A DNA stretch of 64,000 nt from WHSO01 sp963732875. Its GTDB lineage: Bacteria; Pseudomonadota; Alphaproteobacteria; SMXQ01. The notes below the pieces were generated by a model. That model searched no databases. It saw nothing but the letters and a program-made list of their open reading frames with translations, and was not told the DNA's origin. Shown here piece by piece: positions 7,174-16,535 of the stretch. Position 1 is the first letter of the stretch; the number at the start of each line of letters is the position of its first letter. The position numbers and the translations under genes were made by a program. The stretch spans positions 2,170,001-2,234,000 of the forward strand of contig CAVTBD010000002.1 of NCBI GenBank assembly GCA_963732875.1, read 5' to 3'.

Positions 7174-8534
7174 GCCGTCCTTGATCCGGCCCGGCACCCT
7201 CGGCTTCCGGCTGGTCGCCTTCGCGCTGGTGTGGATCGCGGGCGCGCTGATCGCCGGCGGCGTCCTGCTCGGCTCGCTGTTCGAGACCCAGGTGCGCAGC
7301 AACTTCGATTCCCGCATCGCGGTGCTGCTCGAGACCCTGGTCACGGTCACCGACGCCGATCCCGCGACCGGCGTGCGGCTGCTCGGCGCCCAGGGCGAGC
7401 CCCGCTTCGAGCGCCCGTTCTCGGGCTGGTACTGGGAGATCCGCTCGGGCGGCAAGGTGGTGCTGGCCTCGCGCTCGCTGTGGGACCAGACGCTCGTGCT
7501 GCCAGACACGCCCGCGGTGCCCGACGCCGAAGGACTTCGTCCGCTACGACATCCCCGGCCCACGCGACCAGAAGCTGCGCGTGATCGAGCGCCCCATCAA
7601 ATTCGCCGCCAACGGGCCCAGCTATCGCTACGCGGTGGCGGGCGACCTGGCCGAGGTCGCTGCCGAGATCAGGCCGTTCCGGGTAACGCTCGCCTGGTCG
7701 CTCGGCGTGCTCGGCCTCGGGCTGGTCGCCGCCGTTCTGATCCAGGTCCATTTCGGGCTCGAGCCGCTACGCAAGCTCCGCATCGCGCTCGCCCGCATCC
7801 GCGCAGGCAGGGCCGAGCGCATCGAGGGCGACTTCCCGGGCGAGGTCGAGCCTCTGGTGGAGGAGGCCAACGCGCTGATCGCGCATATCGGCGAGGTGGT
7901 GGAGCGCGCCCGCACCCATGTCGGCAACCTCGCCCATGCGCTCAAGACGCCGCTCTCTGTGATTGCCAACGAGGCCGCCGCCGGCGAGGGGCCGCTCGCC
8001 GAGACGGTCGCACGCGAGACCCGGCTGATGCAGACGCGTATAGAACATCACCTCGCCCGCGCGCGCACCGCCGCGTCGGCGGGCGTGATCGGCCAGCGCG
8101 CCGAGGCGGCGCCGGTGATCGACGCGCTCACGCGCACGCTTGCCAAGATGTATGCCGACAAGGGCCTGTCGTTCGACAGCACGGTCGATGACGGCCTCGC
8201 GTTCCGGGGCGACGCCCAGGACCTGGAGGAGATGCTCGGCAACCTGATGGAGAACGCCTGTAAATGGGCGATATCAGAGGTGCGCGTCACGGCAGCCATG
8301 GCCGGGGGACGGCTCAGTATCGCGGTCGAGGACGACGGGCCGGGCCTCAAGCCCGACGACCGGGCGCGCGTGGTCGCCCGCGGCGCACGGCTCGACGAAT
8401 CGGTGCCGGGCTCCGGCCTCGGCCTCAACATCGTCTCGGAGATCGCCGCGCTCTACGGCGGCACGCTCAGGCTCGATGCCGCCGCCCTCGGCGGCCTCAG
8501 GGCCGAGATCGACCTGCCCGCCGCCACCGGCTGA
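7160..8534 (+). pseudogene. Sensor histidine kinase, frame broken once near 7525
   Basis: Partner kinase of the preceding regulator, about 457 residues if the break is repaired. Frame one (from the ATG at 7160, or TTG at 7181) gives an N-terminal membrane helix and periplasmic sensor up to LPDTPAVPDA. From about 7530 the protein continues in another frame as KDFVRYDIPGPRDQKLRV, then a second membrane helix and HAMP. The catalytic core follows: H-box NLAHALKTPLSV, N-box NLMENACKWA, G1 EDDGPGL and G2 GSGLGLNIV. All catalytic boxes are intact, so a single missing base in the data is likelier than decay. Called PhoQ-like by architecture; signal unknown. Confidence 0.8.
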
Positions 8535-8539
8535 GACTC

Positions 8540-9208
8540 CTAATCCGCGATAGGGGCCTTTTCCGGCAGCGGGAACAGGGTCACGAAGCGCTCCACCACG
8601 GCGCGGTCACCGTCGATCCGGAGCTCGCCCGCCCGCAGCGCGTCGGCGAGCTTGCGCCCGCCGTAGACCACGGCGGCCAGCGCGTTGGGGTCGGCCTCGA
8701 TCACGGCAGCGGGCGCTTCCGCCGTGCCGGGAACGGCTTCCAGCCGCCCGCCCGCGACACGTACCCGAAACGGACTATCGCCGAAGCGCAGCTCCAGGGT
8801 AGCCTTGAAGCCGCGCGCGGCGGCGGCGTCGAACATGGTGCGGAACGACAGGATCAGAGAGTTGACGCTGATCGGCATGCCGTCGGGCTTGAGCGGCGAA
8901 CGCGCCGCCCAGCGGCCGAAGGTCTGCAGCACCGGCTCCAGCTCCAGGCCCCAGTCGGTGAGCTCGTAAACCCAGACCGAGGCCGGCGGCGGCAGCCGGC
9001 GGCGGCGCACGATGGCAGCCTTCTCCAACTCGTCGAGGCGCTGGGTGAGCACGTTGGGGCTGATGCCGGGCAGGTTCATGCGCAGGTCAGTGAAGCGCCG
9101 CGGCCCCAGCATCAGCTCGCGCGCCACCAGCAGCGCCCAGCGCTCGCCCACCAGGTCGAGGGCGTGCGCCGCGGCACAGGCATCGTCGTATCTGCGTTTT
9201 CCCGCCAT
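8540..9208 (-). CDS. HxlR-family winged-helix regulator with C-terminal SCP2-like domain
   Basis: A 222-residue protein. Residues about 1-100 are an HxlR winged helix: the YDDACAAAHALDLVGERW start, then LMLGPRRFTDLRMNLPGISPNVLTQRLDELEKAAIVRR. Residues about 115-215 resemble an SCP2 sterol-carrier fold (FKATLELRFGDSPFRVRVAGG, ending with LRIDGDRAVVERFV), so it may sense a hydrophobic ligand. The start at 9208 (MAGKRRYDDAC) is preferred to the ATG at 9241 because family members begin there. It diverges from a YciI-domain gene; a 17-bp palindrome between them is the probable operator for both. Confidence 0.85.
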   Translation of the reverse strand: MAGKRRYDDACAAAHALDLVGERWALLVARELMLGPRRFTDLRMNLPGISPNVLTQRLDELEKAAIVRRRRLPPPASVWVYELTDWGLELEPVLQTFGRWAARSPLKPDGMPISVNSLILSFRTMFDAAAARGFKATLELRFGDSPFRVRVAGGRLEAVPGTAEAPAAVIEADPNALAAVVYGGRKLADALRAGELRIDGDRAVVERFVTLFPLPEKAPIAD

Positions 9209-9247
9209 TTTCGTGACCGGAGAATAAATCCTGCTTGACAATCTGTC

Positions 9248-9264
9248 ACTCCTAAATTAGGAGT
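9248..9264. promoter_or_regulatory. 17-bp palindrome, likely HxlR operator
   Basis: ACTCCTAAATTAGGAGT is a perfect inverted repeat around one central base, in the 102-base divergent gap. TTGACA is at 9235-9240 and TATAGT at 9266-9271 on the plus strand. A dimeric winged-helix regulator binding here could block both genes. Assignment to the adjacent HxlR protein is inferred from position. Confidence 0.6.
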
Positions 9265-9310
9265 TTATAGTCTTTTATTCTAACTTCAAGGGCAGACAAG
9301 GAGACGGGCG

Positions 9311-9736
9311 ATGCGCGTGATGGTGATGGTCAAGGCGAGCCAGGACAGCGAGGCGGGGAAGATGCCCGATGAAAAACTCCTGTCGGCGATGATGGCCTAC
9401 AACGAGGCGCTGGTGAAGGCGGGCATCATGAAGGCGGGCGAAGGCCTGCACCCGTCGTCGAAGGGCGTGCGGGTCGGCTTCTCGGGAACGGCGCGCACGG
9501 TGCGCAACGGGCCGTTCCCCGACTCCAACGACCTGCTGGCCGGGTTCTGGCTATGGGAGGTCAAGTCCATGGACGAGGCGGTCGCCTGGCTCAAGCGCTG
9601 CCCCAACCCGCACGACGGCGACAGCGAGGTCGAGATCCGGCCGCTGTTCGAGGCCGCGGACTTCGGCGAAGAATTCACGCCGGAGCTACAGGAGAAGGAA
9701 GCGCGCCTGCGCGACCAGGTCGAAAAGCAGAAGTGA
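9311..9736 (+). CDS. YciI/DGPF-domain protein
   Basis: A 141-residue cytoplasmic protein of the YCII-related (DGPF) family, a ferredoxin-like dimeric alpha-beta barrel. It starts MRVMVMVKASQDSEAGKM and has the family segments AYNEALVKAGIM, RTVRNGPFPDSNDLLAGFWLW and a PNPHDG turn near residue 97 that contributes to the active-site pocket. The biochemical role of these stand-alone members is unsettled. It faces an HxlR regulator and is probably its target. GGAGA precedes the start. Confidence 0.8.
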   Translation: MRVMVMVKASQDSEAGKMPDEKLLSAMMAYNEALVKAGIMKAGEGLHPSSKGVRVGFSGTARTVRNGPFPDSNDLLAGFWLWEVKSMDEAVAWLKRCPNPHDGDSEVEIRPLFEAADFGEEFTPELQEKEARLRDQVEKQK

Positions 9737-9744
9737 GCGCGGCG

Positions 9745-9924
9745 TCAGTCGCCGGGCGCATCGGGCCCAGGCACGAGGTCGCACGGCGCACCCTGGCAGC
9801 AGTCATGGATGTTGGAACCGCAGGCCGCGCACTGGCCGTGGCCGTGCACCCACACCAGCCCGGTGGTCGCGCCGCAACGCGGGCAGGGTTCGGGCGTGGC
9901 GCCTTCAGGTACTGCCTTGGTCAT
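9745..9924 (-). CDS. 59-residue double-CxxC zinc-ribbon microprotein
   Basis: A short reading frame starting MTKAVPEGATPEPCPRCG and ending PGPDAPGD. It contains CPRC at about 14-17 and CAAC at about 32-35, a plausible four-Cys zinc knuckle, then a second Cys cluster (DCCQGAPC). GGAGAC lies about 9 bases before the ATG. Codon choice is GC-rich like the neighbours. It ends 8 bases from the convergent YciI gene. Function unknown; similar small zinc ribbons are widespread in Alphaproteobacteria. Confidence 0.65.
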   Translation of the reverse strand: MTKAVPEGATPEPCPRCGATTGLVWVHGHGQCAACGSNIHDCCQGAPCDLVPGPDAPGD

Positions 9925-10018
9925 AAAGCGGTCTCCACGACGCAGAGTCTATCGCTACCGGGATTCGTCCGGCAAGCGCACATCGAGTGTGGCGCGCCAG
10001 TTAGTATGGACTCTCGTT

Positions 10019-10047
10019 AAAAAGCCCGAAAATGGCCTATTCAGGCC
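10019..10047 (-). terminator. Weak terminator at the end of the FkbM gene
   Basis: On the minus strand GGCCT-gaat-AGGCC (10034-10047) overlaps the FkbM stop codon and is followed by ATTTTCGGGCTTTTT. The stem is only 5 bp, but the T-rich tail supports termination before the zinc-ribbon gene. Confidence 0.45.
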
Positions 10048-10733
10048 GTCGCGAAGGTGAAGTTGTTGATCCGCCGACCGGATGGGCCGCGCTGCTTTTG
10101 GCCCAAGTCATCCAGATCGTACCAGCGCCCCCCGTCGGCAAACCGGGGCTTGTAGCCGTACCGGCTGAGGCGCCCGACCACACGGGCCATACACCCCGCA
10201 TTGATACTGTCTTCCAGCTCGACAATGAGGGTAGGCCGGCAGGCTTCGATGGTTTGCCTGGCGCCGTCGAGAACGGCCTCCTCGTGGCCCTCCACGTCGA
10301 TCTTGATCAGGTCGACATCATCGAAGCCGAAGGAATCGAGCGTTACCAGCCGCGCCGAGTGGCGGGCGCCCCCCTCTACCCCACTCCCCCAACGCACGAG
10401 GCTCGCGCCCGGATCGTCAAAACCGCCACGGTGGTGGGGTGGGACAACGAGGTAAGCGTAGCCTTCCTTGTCGGAAAGCGCCGCCCGATGGACAGAGACG
10501 TTCTTCAGCGCAACCGATGAAAGCCGCGCAGCCAAGTGCGGATTGGGCTCGAAGGCCTCGACGGCCTGGCTGTGGCGGGAGAGCCAGAATGTATAGACAC
10601 CGCGGTTGGCGCCGACGTCGATCGTCCTTCGCGCCTGCCCCACCAAGGAGGCCAGTTCGGAAATCTCCGGGTCGCCCCGTCGCCTGGCCCGCCGCGCCCT
10701 TAGAACAAGCTTCAACCGCTGGTGCAGATTCAT
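10041..10733 (-). CDS. FkbM-family SAM-dependent methyltransferase
   Basis: A 230-residue methyltransferase. The SAM-binding motif is TIDVGANRGVYTFWL (about residues 36-50), followed by AVEAFEPNP (motif II) and the family hallmark IDVEGHEEAVLDGA. FkbM enzymes O-methylate sugars or polyketides, often in exopolysaccharide or glycan synthesis. I chose the ATG at 10733 with GGGGAC before it; the frame is open back to 10889. No glycan cluster adjoins it, and it lies immediately beyond tRNA-Thr, so acquisition next to the tRNA is possible though no att repeat was seen. Confidence 0.85.
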   Translation of the reverse strand: MNLHQRLKLVLRARRARRRGDPEISELASLVGQARRTIDVGANRGVYTFWLSRHSQAVEAFEPNPHLAARLSSVALKNVSVHRAALSDKEGYAYLVVPPHHRGGFDDPGASLVRWGSGVEGGARHSARLVTLDSFGFDDVDLIKIDVEGHEEAVLDGARQTIEACRPTLIVELEDSINAGCMARVVGRLSRYGYKPRFADGGRWYDLDDLGQKQRGPSGRRINNFTFATA

Positions 10734-10850
10734 CGTCCCCCTTGCCTCTCGGGGTGAAGCTACCATAAGGCGCGGCCGGACACGGGCATAATTCGGCCCC
10801 CGTATTGGGTGACCTACATCATGGGCGAGATCGTATTTATGGAGAGAGGA

Positions 10851-10926
10851 TGGTGCCGCCTGCGTGACTCGAACACGCGACCCTCGCATTACGAATGCGA
10901 TGCTCTACCGGCTGAGCTAAGGCGGC
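10851..10926 (-). tRNA. tRNA-Thr(CGU)
   Basis: The minus strand reads GCCGCCU...AGGCGGC-A-CCA with a 7-bp acceptor stem. The D-arm is TAGCTCAGCCGGTAGAGCA, the anticodon loop TTCGTAA (anticodon CGT, reading ACG), and the T-arm contains GTTCGAGTC. The CCA end is encoded (10851-10853). A possible promoter upstream is TTGCGC (10972-10977) with TAAACG (10949-10954) at 17 bases. Confidence 0.95.
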
Positions 10927-10981
10927 CCGGGCGTGTTGACGCGCCCTCCGTTTACGCCGAAACGGTCTTAAGCGCAAATCC

Positions 10982-12388
10982 CTAATCTTCGGTCAACGGT
11001 GCCGTGCCGGCGAGCGGCTGGGCCGCGATCGCGGCCAGCGCCGGGCTGTCGGCGCCGAGCACCGCGACCGGCGCGGGGGCGCGCCACTCCAGCGTATCGA
11101 ACCCCCGGCAGGTGCCGCACAGCCCGCTCCAGGCCGGTGCCGCCGTGCCGCAGGCGCCGCACACCCAGCGCGCATCGGGCGCGGCCGCGGCGGCGCGCAG
11201 GAGCCACGTGCCGGCCTCGCGCGCATCGCCGCCCTCGGCCTCGATCAGGCGGGCACGCAGGCGGTAAAGCCGCGCCGGCACGCCCTGCCCGTCGGCGGCG
11301 CCGTCGAAAGCCGCCTCGGCATCGTCCAGGTGCTTGCGCGCCTTGCCCCACAGTCCGGCGGCGATCGCCGCTTCCGTCGCGGCGAGGCGCGCCTCGAGCG
11401 CGTCCGGCGCGCGCTCCAGGAGGCGCGTCGCGAGCCGCAGGCGGTCGTGGACGCGCGCATCGCCCTCACCTTCCGCGAATGCGAGATAGGCCGCGGTAAT
11501 GTCGGGATGGGGCACCACGGCGAAGGCGCGCTCGAGCAGGCGGCGCGCCCGCTTGGCGTTGCCGCGCGTGCCCTCCAGCCGGGCGCGGGCGAGCGCGGCC
11601 GGGGCGAAATCATCGGCGGTGCGCATCGCCCGCTTGGCCAGCGCCAGCGCCTCCGCGTCGAAGCCCGCGGCCTCGGCATCACGGCTCTGCATCAGGAACA
11701 GCGCCGCGCGGTGACGCCGCCCGCGCGCGGGCGCGACCGCACCGCGCCGGATCGCGCGCGACAGCGCGTCCTCCGCCTGCTTCCACTGGCCCGCCTTGAC
11801 CGCGAGCTCGAACTCCGCCGCCTGGGCCCAGCCCGCGTCGGGACGCAGCTTCGCCGCGCGCCGCGCGTAATCGAGCGCGCGCGTCTCGTTGCCCGCATGC
11901 ATCGCCTGCACCAGAAGGCCGCGCAGGGCGAGGAACTCGGTCTCGCGCCGCGCCAGCATGGCGGTGAAATATTTCTCGGCGGCGTGGTCGTCGCCCTCGA
12001 GCTGCGCCGCCTGGGCGGCGAGCAGCAACGTGAGCGGCGTCTCACCCTCCACGCTCTCCGCACGCTTCGCCGCACGACGCGCGGCGCCGGCGTCGCCCGC
12101 CGCTACCGCCACCATGCCGGCCGCGAGCGCGCTCAAGCCCTTGCGCAGGCGGCGCGCGGCACGCCATGCGCGCAGCCGCGCGGGCGCGCGCAGCAGGGTG
12201 CCGATCACGGAGGCGACGACGACGGCCGCGACCACCACGAGCACGACCACCAACGCGGCGACGCCGACCGAGGTCTCCACCCGCCAGCCGCGGAAGGTAA
12301 AGGCGAGCGTGCCGGGATCGTGCGCGAACCAGCCGACCGCGAGCACCGTGAGCGCGGCAAGCAAGAGCAGGACGAGGATACGGCGCAT
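10982..12388 (-). CDS. hemY: HemY-type TPR inner-membrane protein
   Basis: A 468-residue membrane protein of the proteobacterial HemY (HemY_N) family, found downstream of hemC/hemD and linked to late haem synthesis; its biochemical role is not settled and it is not the HemY protoporphyrinogen oxidase of Gram-positives. Two N-terminal helices (about 3-20 and 40-64) enclose FTFRGWRVETS. An Ala/Arg-rich array of TPR-like helices follows (about 85-390). The C-terminus has CGAC...CGTC, a zinc-ribbon pair typical of alphaproteobacterial members. It is the last gene of the hemC-hemD-mitofilin-hemY operon, 10 bases after its neighbour. Confidence 0.88.
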   Translation of the reverse strand: MRRILVLLLLAALTVLAVGWFAHDPGTLAFTFRGWRVETSVGVAALVVVLVVVAAVVVASVIGTLLRAPARLRAWRAARRLRKGLSALAAGMVAVAAGDAGAARRAAKRAESVEGETPLTLLLAAQAAQLEGDDHAAEKYFTAMLARRETEFLALRGLLVQAMHAGNETRALDYARRAAKLRPDAGWAQAAEFELAVKAGQWKQAEDALSRAIRRGAVAPARGRRHRAALFLMQSRDAEAAGFDAEALALAKRAMRTADDFAPAALARARLEGTRGNAKRARRLLERAFAVVPHPDITAAYLAFAEGEGDARVHDRLRLATRLLERAPDALEARLAATEAAIAAGLWGKARKHLDDAEAAFDGAADGQGVPARLYRLRARLIEAEGGDAREAGTWLLRAAAAAPDARWVCGACGTAAPAWSGLCGTCRGFDTLEWRAPAPVAVLGADSPALAAIAAQPLAGTAPLTED

Positions 12389-12398
12389 GGGCGCGTCT

Positions 12399-13527
12399 TC
12401 AGGGCGTGGCGGGAGACGCCGGCGGCGGGGGCGCCGCCGTGGCGACCAACGCGTCGAGCGCGCCCGCGAGCCGGTCGGCGGCGAGGCGCCCTTCTATGCC
12501 GTCCATGAGCACGACGAGTCCTGCCTTCGACGCCGTGTCGAGCCCTGTTACGTCAAGGGCCGCGAGAGCGGCATGCGCCGCGGTAACATCCCCAGCCGCG
12601 AGCGCGCTGCGTATCGGGCCGAGTGACGTGGTCCTATCGGCAGGCTCCGGCGCCGACGCGCCGTGATCATCGACGCGATGGATCGTGACCAGACCCGAGA
12701 ACCGCGCCTTGATGCGCGACCACAGGCCGCTGTTCGTGTCGGCGGGGGCCGCGGGCCTGGCCGCACTCCCGTTTGCCGGCGCCACCGTCAATACCAGTGC
12801 CTCGGCACGTGCGGCGAGCATGGCCGCGGTCGGCACGCCGGTGGCGAGGAACGGCGCGAGCGCGTCGAGATCGCCGCGCGCGGCGGTGCCGGCGGGACCG
12901 AGCGCCGCCAGCCGGCCGCGCAGAGCGGGCGCGAGGGCGGCGAGCGGACGGCCCGCGTCGAGCGCGCCCGTGAACGCCAGCATCAGCGGCAGCGATTGTC
13001 GCCGGCCCGCGCCTGTGCCTGTGCCTTGGCGCCAAGACCGTCAACCTCGGCGGTGAGATCCTTGAGGCGTGCCTCCAGCGTCGCGACCCTGGCGGGATCG
13101 GCGCCCGCCGTCGAGCCGGAGCCGGCACCTTGGCCATGTCGTCGACGCGCTTCTCCAGGGCGGCGATGCGCGCGGCGTCGGGCACGCTCTTGAGCGCGGC
13201 CTGGAGCGCCGCCACGTCGGCGGCGAGCCGGTCGACACGCTTTGCAAGGGCGGCATCCTGGGTGGTCGCGCCGGGATCGAGCAGGTGCGCAAGACGCGCG
13301 CGCAGTGGCACCTGGGTCAGCGCGGCGGCGGCGATCACGGCGACGATCACGACAATGGCGAGGACGATCAGGCCGGCGCCACGCCGCCGGGGAGGCGCCG
13401 GCGGCGGGGGCACGGCCATGCCGTCGGGCGGCGGCGGGGGCGCGGGAACCTCGTCTCCGGACACGGAAGAAGATGCCTCCTCGCCCTTCCTCCTATCCTT
13501 GTTCCTGCCTTTTTCCTTGTCCGCCAT
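12399..13527 (-). pseudogene. Mitofilin-like (COG4223-type) inner-membrane protein, two frame breaks
   Basis: The gene between hemD and hemY in Alphaproteobacteria usually encodes a mitofilin-like protein. Here the start (13527, MADKEKGRNKDRRKGEE) leads to a Pro-rich segment, one membrane helix (GLIVLAIVVIVAVIAAAAL) and a coiled coil. Near 13105-13126 the protein moves to another frame (ADPARVATLEARLKDLTAEV), and near 12991-13000 to a third (SLPLMLAFTGALDAGRPL), ending at 12399 in a helical domain. Translation is continuous apart from two one-base shifts. Probably intact in the organism. It starts 5 bases after the hemD stop. Confidence 0.72.
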
Positions 13528-13532
13528 CGCCG

Positions 13533-14273
13533 TCACTGTCCCGTGCCGGGAATATCCGCCAGAAGATCGAGCAGCGCGTCCTGGTCGGGCCGTGCCGCCA
13601 CCGCGACCGCGGCGAAGGCGAGCCCCGACGCCGCCTCGGCCACCCGCGGGCTCAACGCCAGAAGGCGCAGGCGACCGGCCGCCGGCGCAAGCCCCGCGTG
13701 CGTCATCAGCGTAACAAACTGGCGTGCGGTGCGGGGGGAGAAAATCGCGACGTCGTCGATGGCGCCCGCCGCCAGCGCCTCCTGCACGCTGCGCGACAGC
13801 GCCGCGACCGGCTCCGCCGCATAGAGCACCACGCGGCGCGCGGCGAAGCCCGCGAGCTTGAGCAGGCCGACCAGGTCGCCGGCGCGATCGCGCCCGGCGA
13901 CGTGCAGGATCGCGCCGGTGGCGGCGGAAGCGATCCGCACGATAGTGCGCGCCAGCGATTCGACATCGCCGCCGCCGACGGTGACACGCGTGAATCCCGC
14001 CTCGCGCGCGGCACGCGCGGTCGCCTCGCCGACCGCGAAAACCGCGAGCGCACGCGGCGCGTCCGGCGCGGCATGGACCAGCGCGCGCACGCCGTTGGCC
14101 GAGGTGAAGGCGAGCGCCTGCACGCCGGCGAGATCGACGGCGGCACCCGACGGAAACCGGACCTCGATCAGCGGCTCGATGACGGCCCTGTGGCCGAGCG
14201 CCTCGATGCGCCGGGCGAACGGCGCCGCGTCGGCCTGCGGCCGGGTGACCAGCACCGTACGGGCGCCGCTCAT
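13533..14273 (-). CDS. hemD: Uroporphyrinogen-III synthase
   Basis: A 246-residue cytoplasmic enzyme that cyclises hydroxymethylbilane to uroporphyrinogen III. Typical segments are VLVTRPQADAAPFARRIEALGH at the N-terminus, ALAFTSANGVRAL (about 51-63), FAVGEATARAAREAGF, and SPRTARQFVTLM in the second lobe. The family has low sequence identity, so operon position adds weight: its ATG overlaps the hemC stop (ATGA), and hemY follows. Confidence 0.9.
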   Translation of the reverse strand: MSGARTVLVTRPQADAAPFARRIEALGHRAVIEPLIEVRFPSGAAVDLAGVQALAFTSANGVRALVHAAPDAPRALAVFAVGEATARAAREAGFTRVTVGGGDVESLARTIVRIASAATGAILHVAGRDRAGDLVGLLKLAGFAARRVVLYAAEPVAALSRSVQEALAAGAIDDVAIFSPRTARQFVTLMTHAGLAPAAGRLRLLALSPRVAEAASGLAFAAVAVAARPDQDALLDLLADIPGTGQ

Positions 14274-15226
14274 CTGTTGCCGGCGAGCGCGGTGAAGAAG
14301 CCCTCGCCGGCATGGGCGCGCAGCTCCGCCCCGGCGTCGCGGCCGATGCCGACCCCGTCCGCGGCGGGCCCGACCGCGTCGCGTCGAACCGCGCGCTGCC
14401 GTCGGGCGCCACGACCATGGCGCGGAGCGTCAGGGCGCCGGCGCCGTCGAGAGTGGCGAGCGCCGCGATCGGCGTGCGGCACGAACCGTCGAGGGCGGCC
14501 AGCAGGGCACGCTCCGCCGTCACGCACAGCCGCGTCGGCGCATGGTCGAGCGGCGCCAGCAGGTCGCGCACGCGCGTGTCGTCCGCGCGGCATTCGATGC
14601 CGATGGCGCCCTGGGCGACGGCCGGCAGCATCTCGTCGGTCGCGAGCACGTTGCGCGCCGCATCGGCAAGGCCGAGGCGCTTCAGTCCGGCGAGGGCGAG
14701 GAAGGTCGCCTCCGCCGCGCCCGCGCGCACCTTGTCGAGGCGCGTGCCGACGTTGCCGCGCAACGCGACGATGCGGAGATCGGGGCGGCGCGACAGCGCC
14801 TGCGCCGCGCGCCGCAGCGAGGCCGTGCCGAGGCGGCGCCTTGCGGCAGGTCGGCAAGCGACCGCAGCGCCGGGTCATGGGTGATCAGCACGTCGCGCGG
14901 GTCCTCGCGCGCGAGCATGCAGGGGAGTCGAGGCCGTCGGGCAGCCCGTCGGCACGTCCTTCATGGAATGGACCGCGATGTCGGTGCCGCCGGCCAGCAG
15001 CGCGTCCTCGATCTCCTTGGTGAACAGGCCCTTGCCGCCGATCTCGGCGAGCGGCCGGTCGAGGAACCGGTCGCCGGTGGTGCGGATCACGGCCAGCTCG
15101 ACCGCAAGCCCGGCATGGGCCGCCAGGAGCGCGTCGCGGACCATGTTGGCCTGGGCCAGGGCCAGCGGGCTGCCGCGGGTGGCGATGACGAGGGCGCCGG
15201 CGCGCGCGCGGGCTTCGGGGGTGGCC
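14270..15226 (-). pseudogene. hemC: Hydroxymethylbilane synthase, about four frame breaks
   Basis: Makes hydroxymethylbilane from four porphobilinogens. The start is 15226 (MATPEARARAGALVIATRGS), followed by IRTTGDRFLDRPL, EIGGKGLFTKEIEDALL and AVHSMKDVPT. The chain then changes frame near 14945 (GLPDGLDSP), 14921 (MLAREDPRDVLI), 14843 (RLGTASLRRAAQAL, LRGNVGTRLDK) and 14367 (AADGVGIGRDAGAELRAHAG). The dipyrromethane cofactor Cys is present in ALDGSCRTPIAAL. Every expected block is there in order. An essential single-copy gene with four clean one-base shifts points to data errors. Divergent from tsaD. Confidence 0.85.
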
Positions 15227-15380
15227 ATGGACATGGCCCATTGGTACGCGGGCGGCCCTATCATTGGCAAGCAGGGGCGTCGGCAAGCGGGGGATGCCGG
15301 CAGACTGGCCCCGGCGCGCCCACGGGTATATGAAAGGCGCGCCCGGCACCGGACTCGGCCGGGCCCCAGGGAAAGGCGCG

Positions 15381-16425
15381 ATGATCGTTCTCGGCATCGA
15401 GACCAGTTGCGACGAGACCGCGGCGGCGGTGGTCACGGAAGCGCGCGAGATCCGCGCCAACCGGGTCCTGAGCCAACTCGCCGAGCACGCGCCCTACGGC
15501 GGCGTGGTGCCCGAGATCGCCGCGCGCAGCCATCTCGACCACATCGACCGGCTGGTGCAGGAAGCGATGGCGGAAGCCGGAATCGCGCTCGCCGACCTCG
15601 ACGGGATCGCGGTCACCGGCGGGCCCGGCCTGATCGGCGGCGTGATGGTCGGCGTGGTCACGGCCAAGACGCTTGCCCAGGTGCTGGCGAAGCCGCTGGT
15701 CGACGTCAACCATCTCGAGGCCCACGCGCTCACCTGCCGGCTCACCGCCGATGACCCGACAGCGTCGCCTTCCCGTACCTGCTGCTGCTGGTGACGGGCG
15801 GGCACAGCCAGCTTGTGGCGGTGGAAGGCGTCGGGCGCTACCGGCTGGTGGGCACCACGATCGACGACGCCGCCGGCGAGGCGTTCGACAAGACCGCCAA
15901 GATGCTGGGCCTGGCCTATCCCGGCGGCCCGTCGCTGGAGAGGGCCGCGCGCGACGGCGACCCGGCGCGCTTCCCCCTGCCGCGCCCGCTGCGCCGGGCC
16001 GGCCGGGCTGCGACTTCTCGTTCTCCGGCCTCAAGACCGCGGTGGCACAGACCCTCGACGGGCTCGGCACGCTTACACCGGGGGACGTCGCCGACGTCGC
16101 CGCGTCGTTCGAGGCAGCGGTAACGGCGGCGATCTGCGACCGTACCCGCAACGCACTCGAGACCTTCCGCGCGACCCATCCCGCCGCGCGCACGCTGGTG
16201 GTGGCGGGCGGCGTCGCCGCCAACGGCCGCCTGCGCACGGCGCTCGACCGCCTCGCCGCGGATCACGGCTGCCGCCTCGCGGTGCCGCCGCGCGCGCTGT
16301 GTTCGGACAACGGCGCCATGGTCGCCTGGGCCGGGATCGAGCGCCTGCGGCTCGGGCTCCGCGACGGGCTCGACTTCGCCGCCCGGCCGCGCTGGCCACT
16401 CGCCGAGGTGCGCGGGGCGGCATAG
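15381..16425 (+). pseudogene. tsaD: tRNA t6A threonylcarbamoyltransferase subunit TsaD, two frame breaks
   Basis: TsaD transfers threonylcarbamoyl to A37 of ANN-decoding tRNAs, working with TsaB/TsaE. It starts MIVLGIETSCDETAAAVV. The metal motif HLEAH is present, then the frame breaks near 15762 and continues VAFPYLLLLVTGGHSQLV, with DDAAGEAFDKTAKMLGL and YPGGPSLE. A second break near 16005 leads to GCDFSFSGLKTAV, VVAGGVAANGRLR and ALCSDNGAMVAWAG. All motifs are intact. The gene is normally essential, so sequence errors are likely. It heads the usual tsaD-gpsA-yciI group, here interrupted by two palindromes and a TIGR02466 gene. Confidence 0.88.
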
Positions 16426-16448
16426 ACCCCACCCCCTTGCGTCCGCTA

Positions 16449-16518
16449 GTGTCGTGGTTCAGAAGTTCGCGTCATATTCGGGGCGGCCTCCTGGCGAACT
16501 TCTGAACCGAAACGACAC
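16449..16518. repeat. Long palindrome A (22-bp arms, related to palindrome B)
   Basis: The left arm (16449-16470, GTGTCGTGGTTCAGAAGTTC...) pairs with the right arm (16494-16518) apart from a 3-base bulge, around a 23-base loop. Its arm matches that of palindrome B at 16 of 22 positions, so both are copies of one element type. Confidence 0.8.
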
Positions 16519-16535
16519 CAGAAACTATTTGATTC

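Noticed and set aside
10733..10926. A genomic island at tRNA-Thr carrying the FkbM gene
   Set aside because: No repeat of the tRNA 3' end and no integrase were seen nearby, and base composition is not clearly different.
14270..16425. hemC and tsaD as decayed genes of a reduced genome
   Set aside because: All motifs are present across frames, with no stop substitutions or missing domains, and surrounding genes are intact. Indel errors explain it better.
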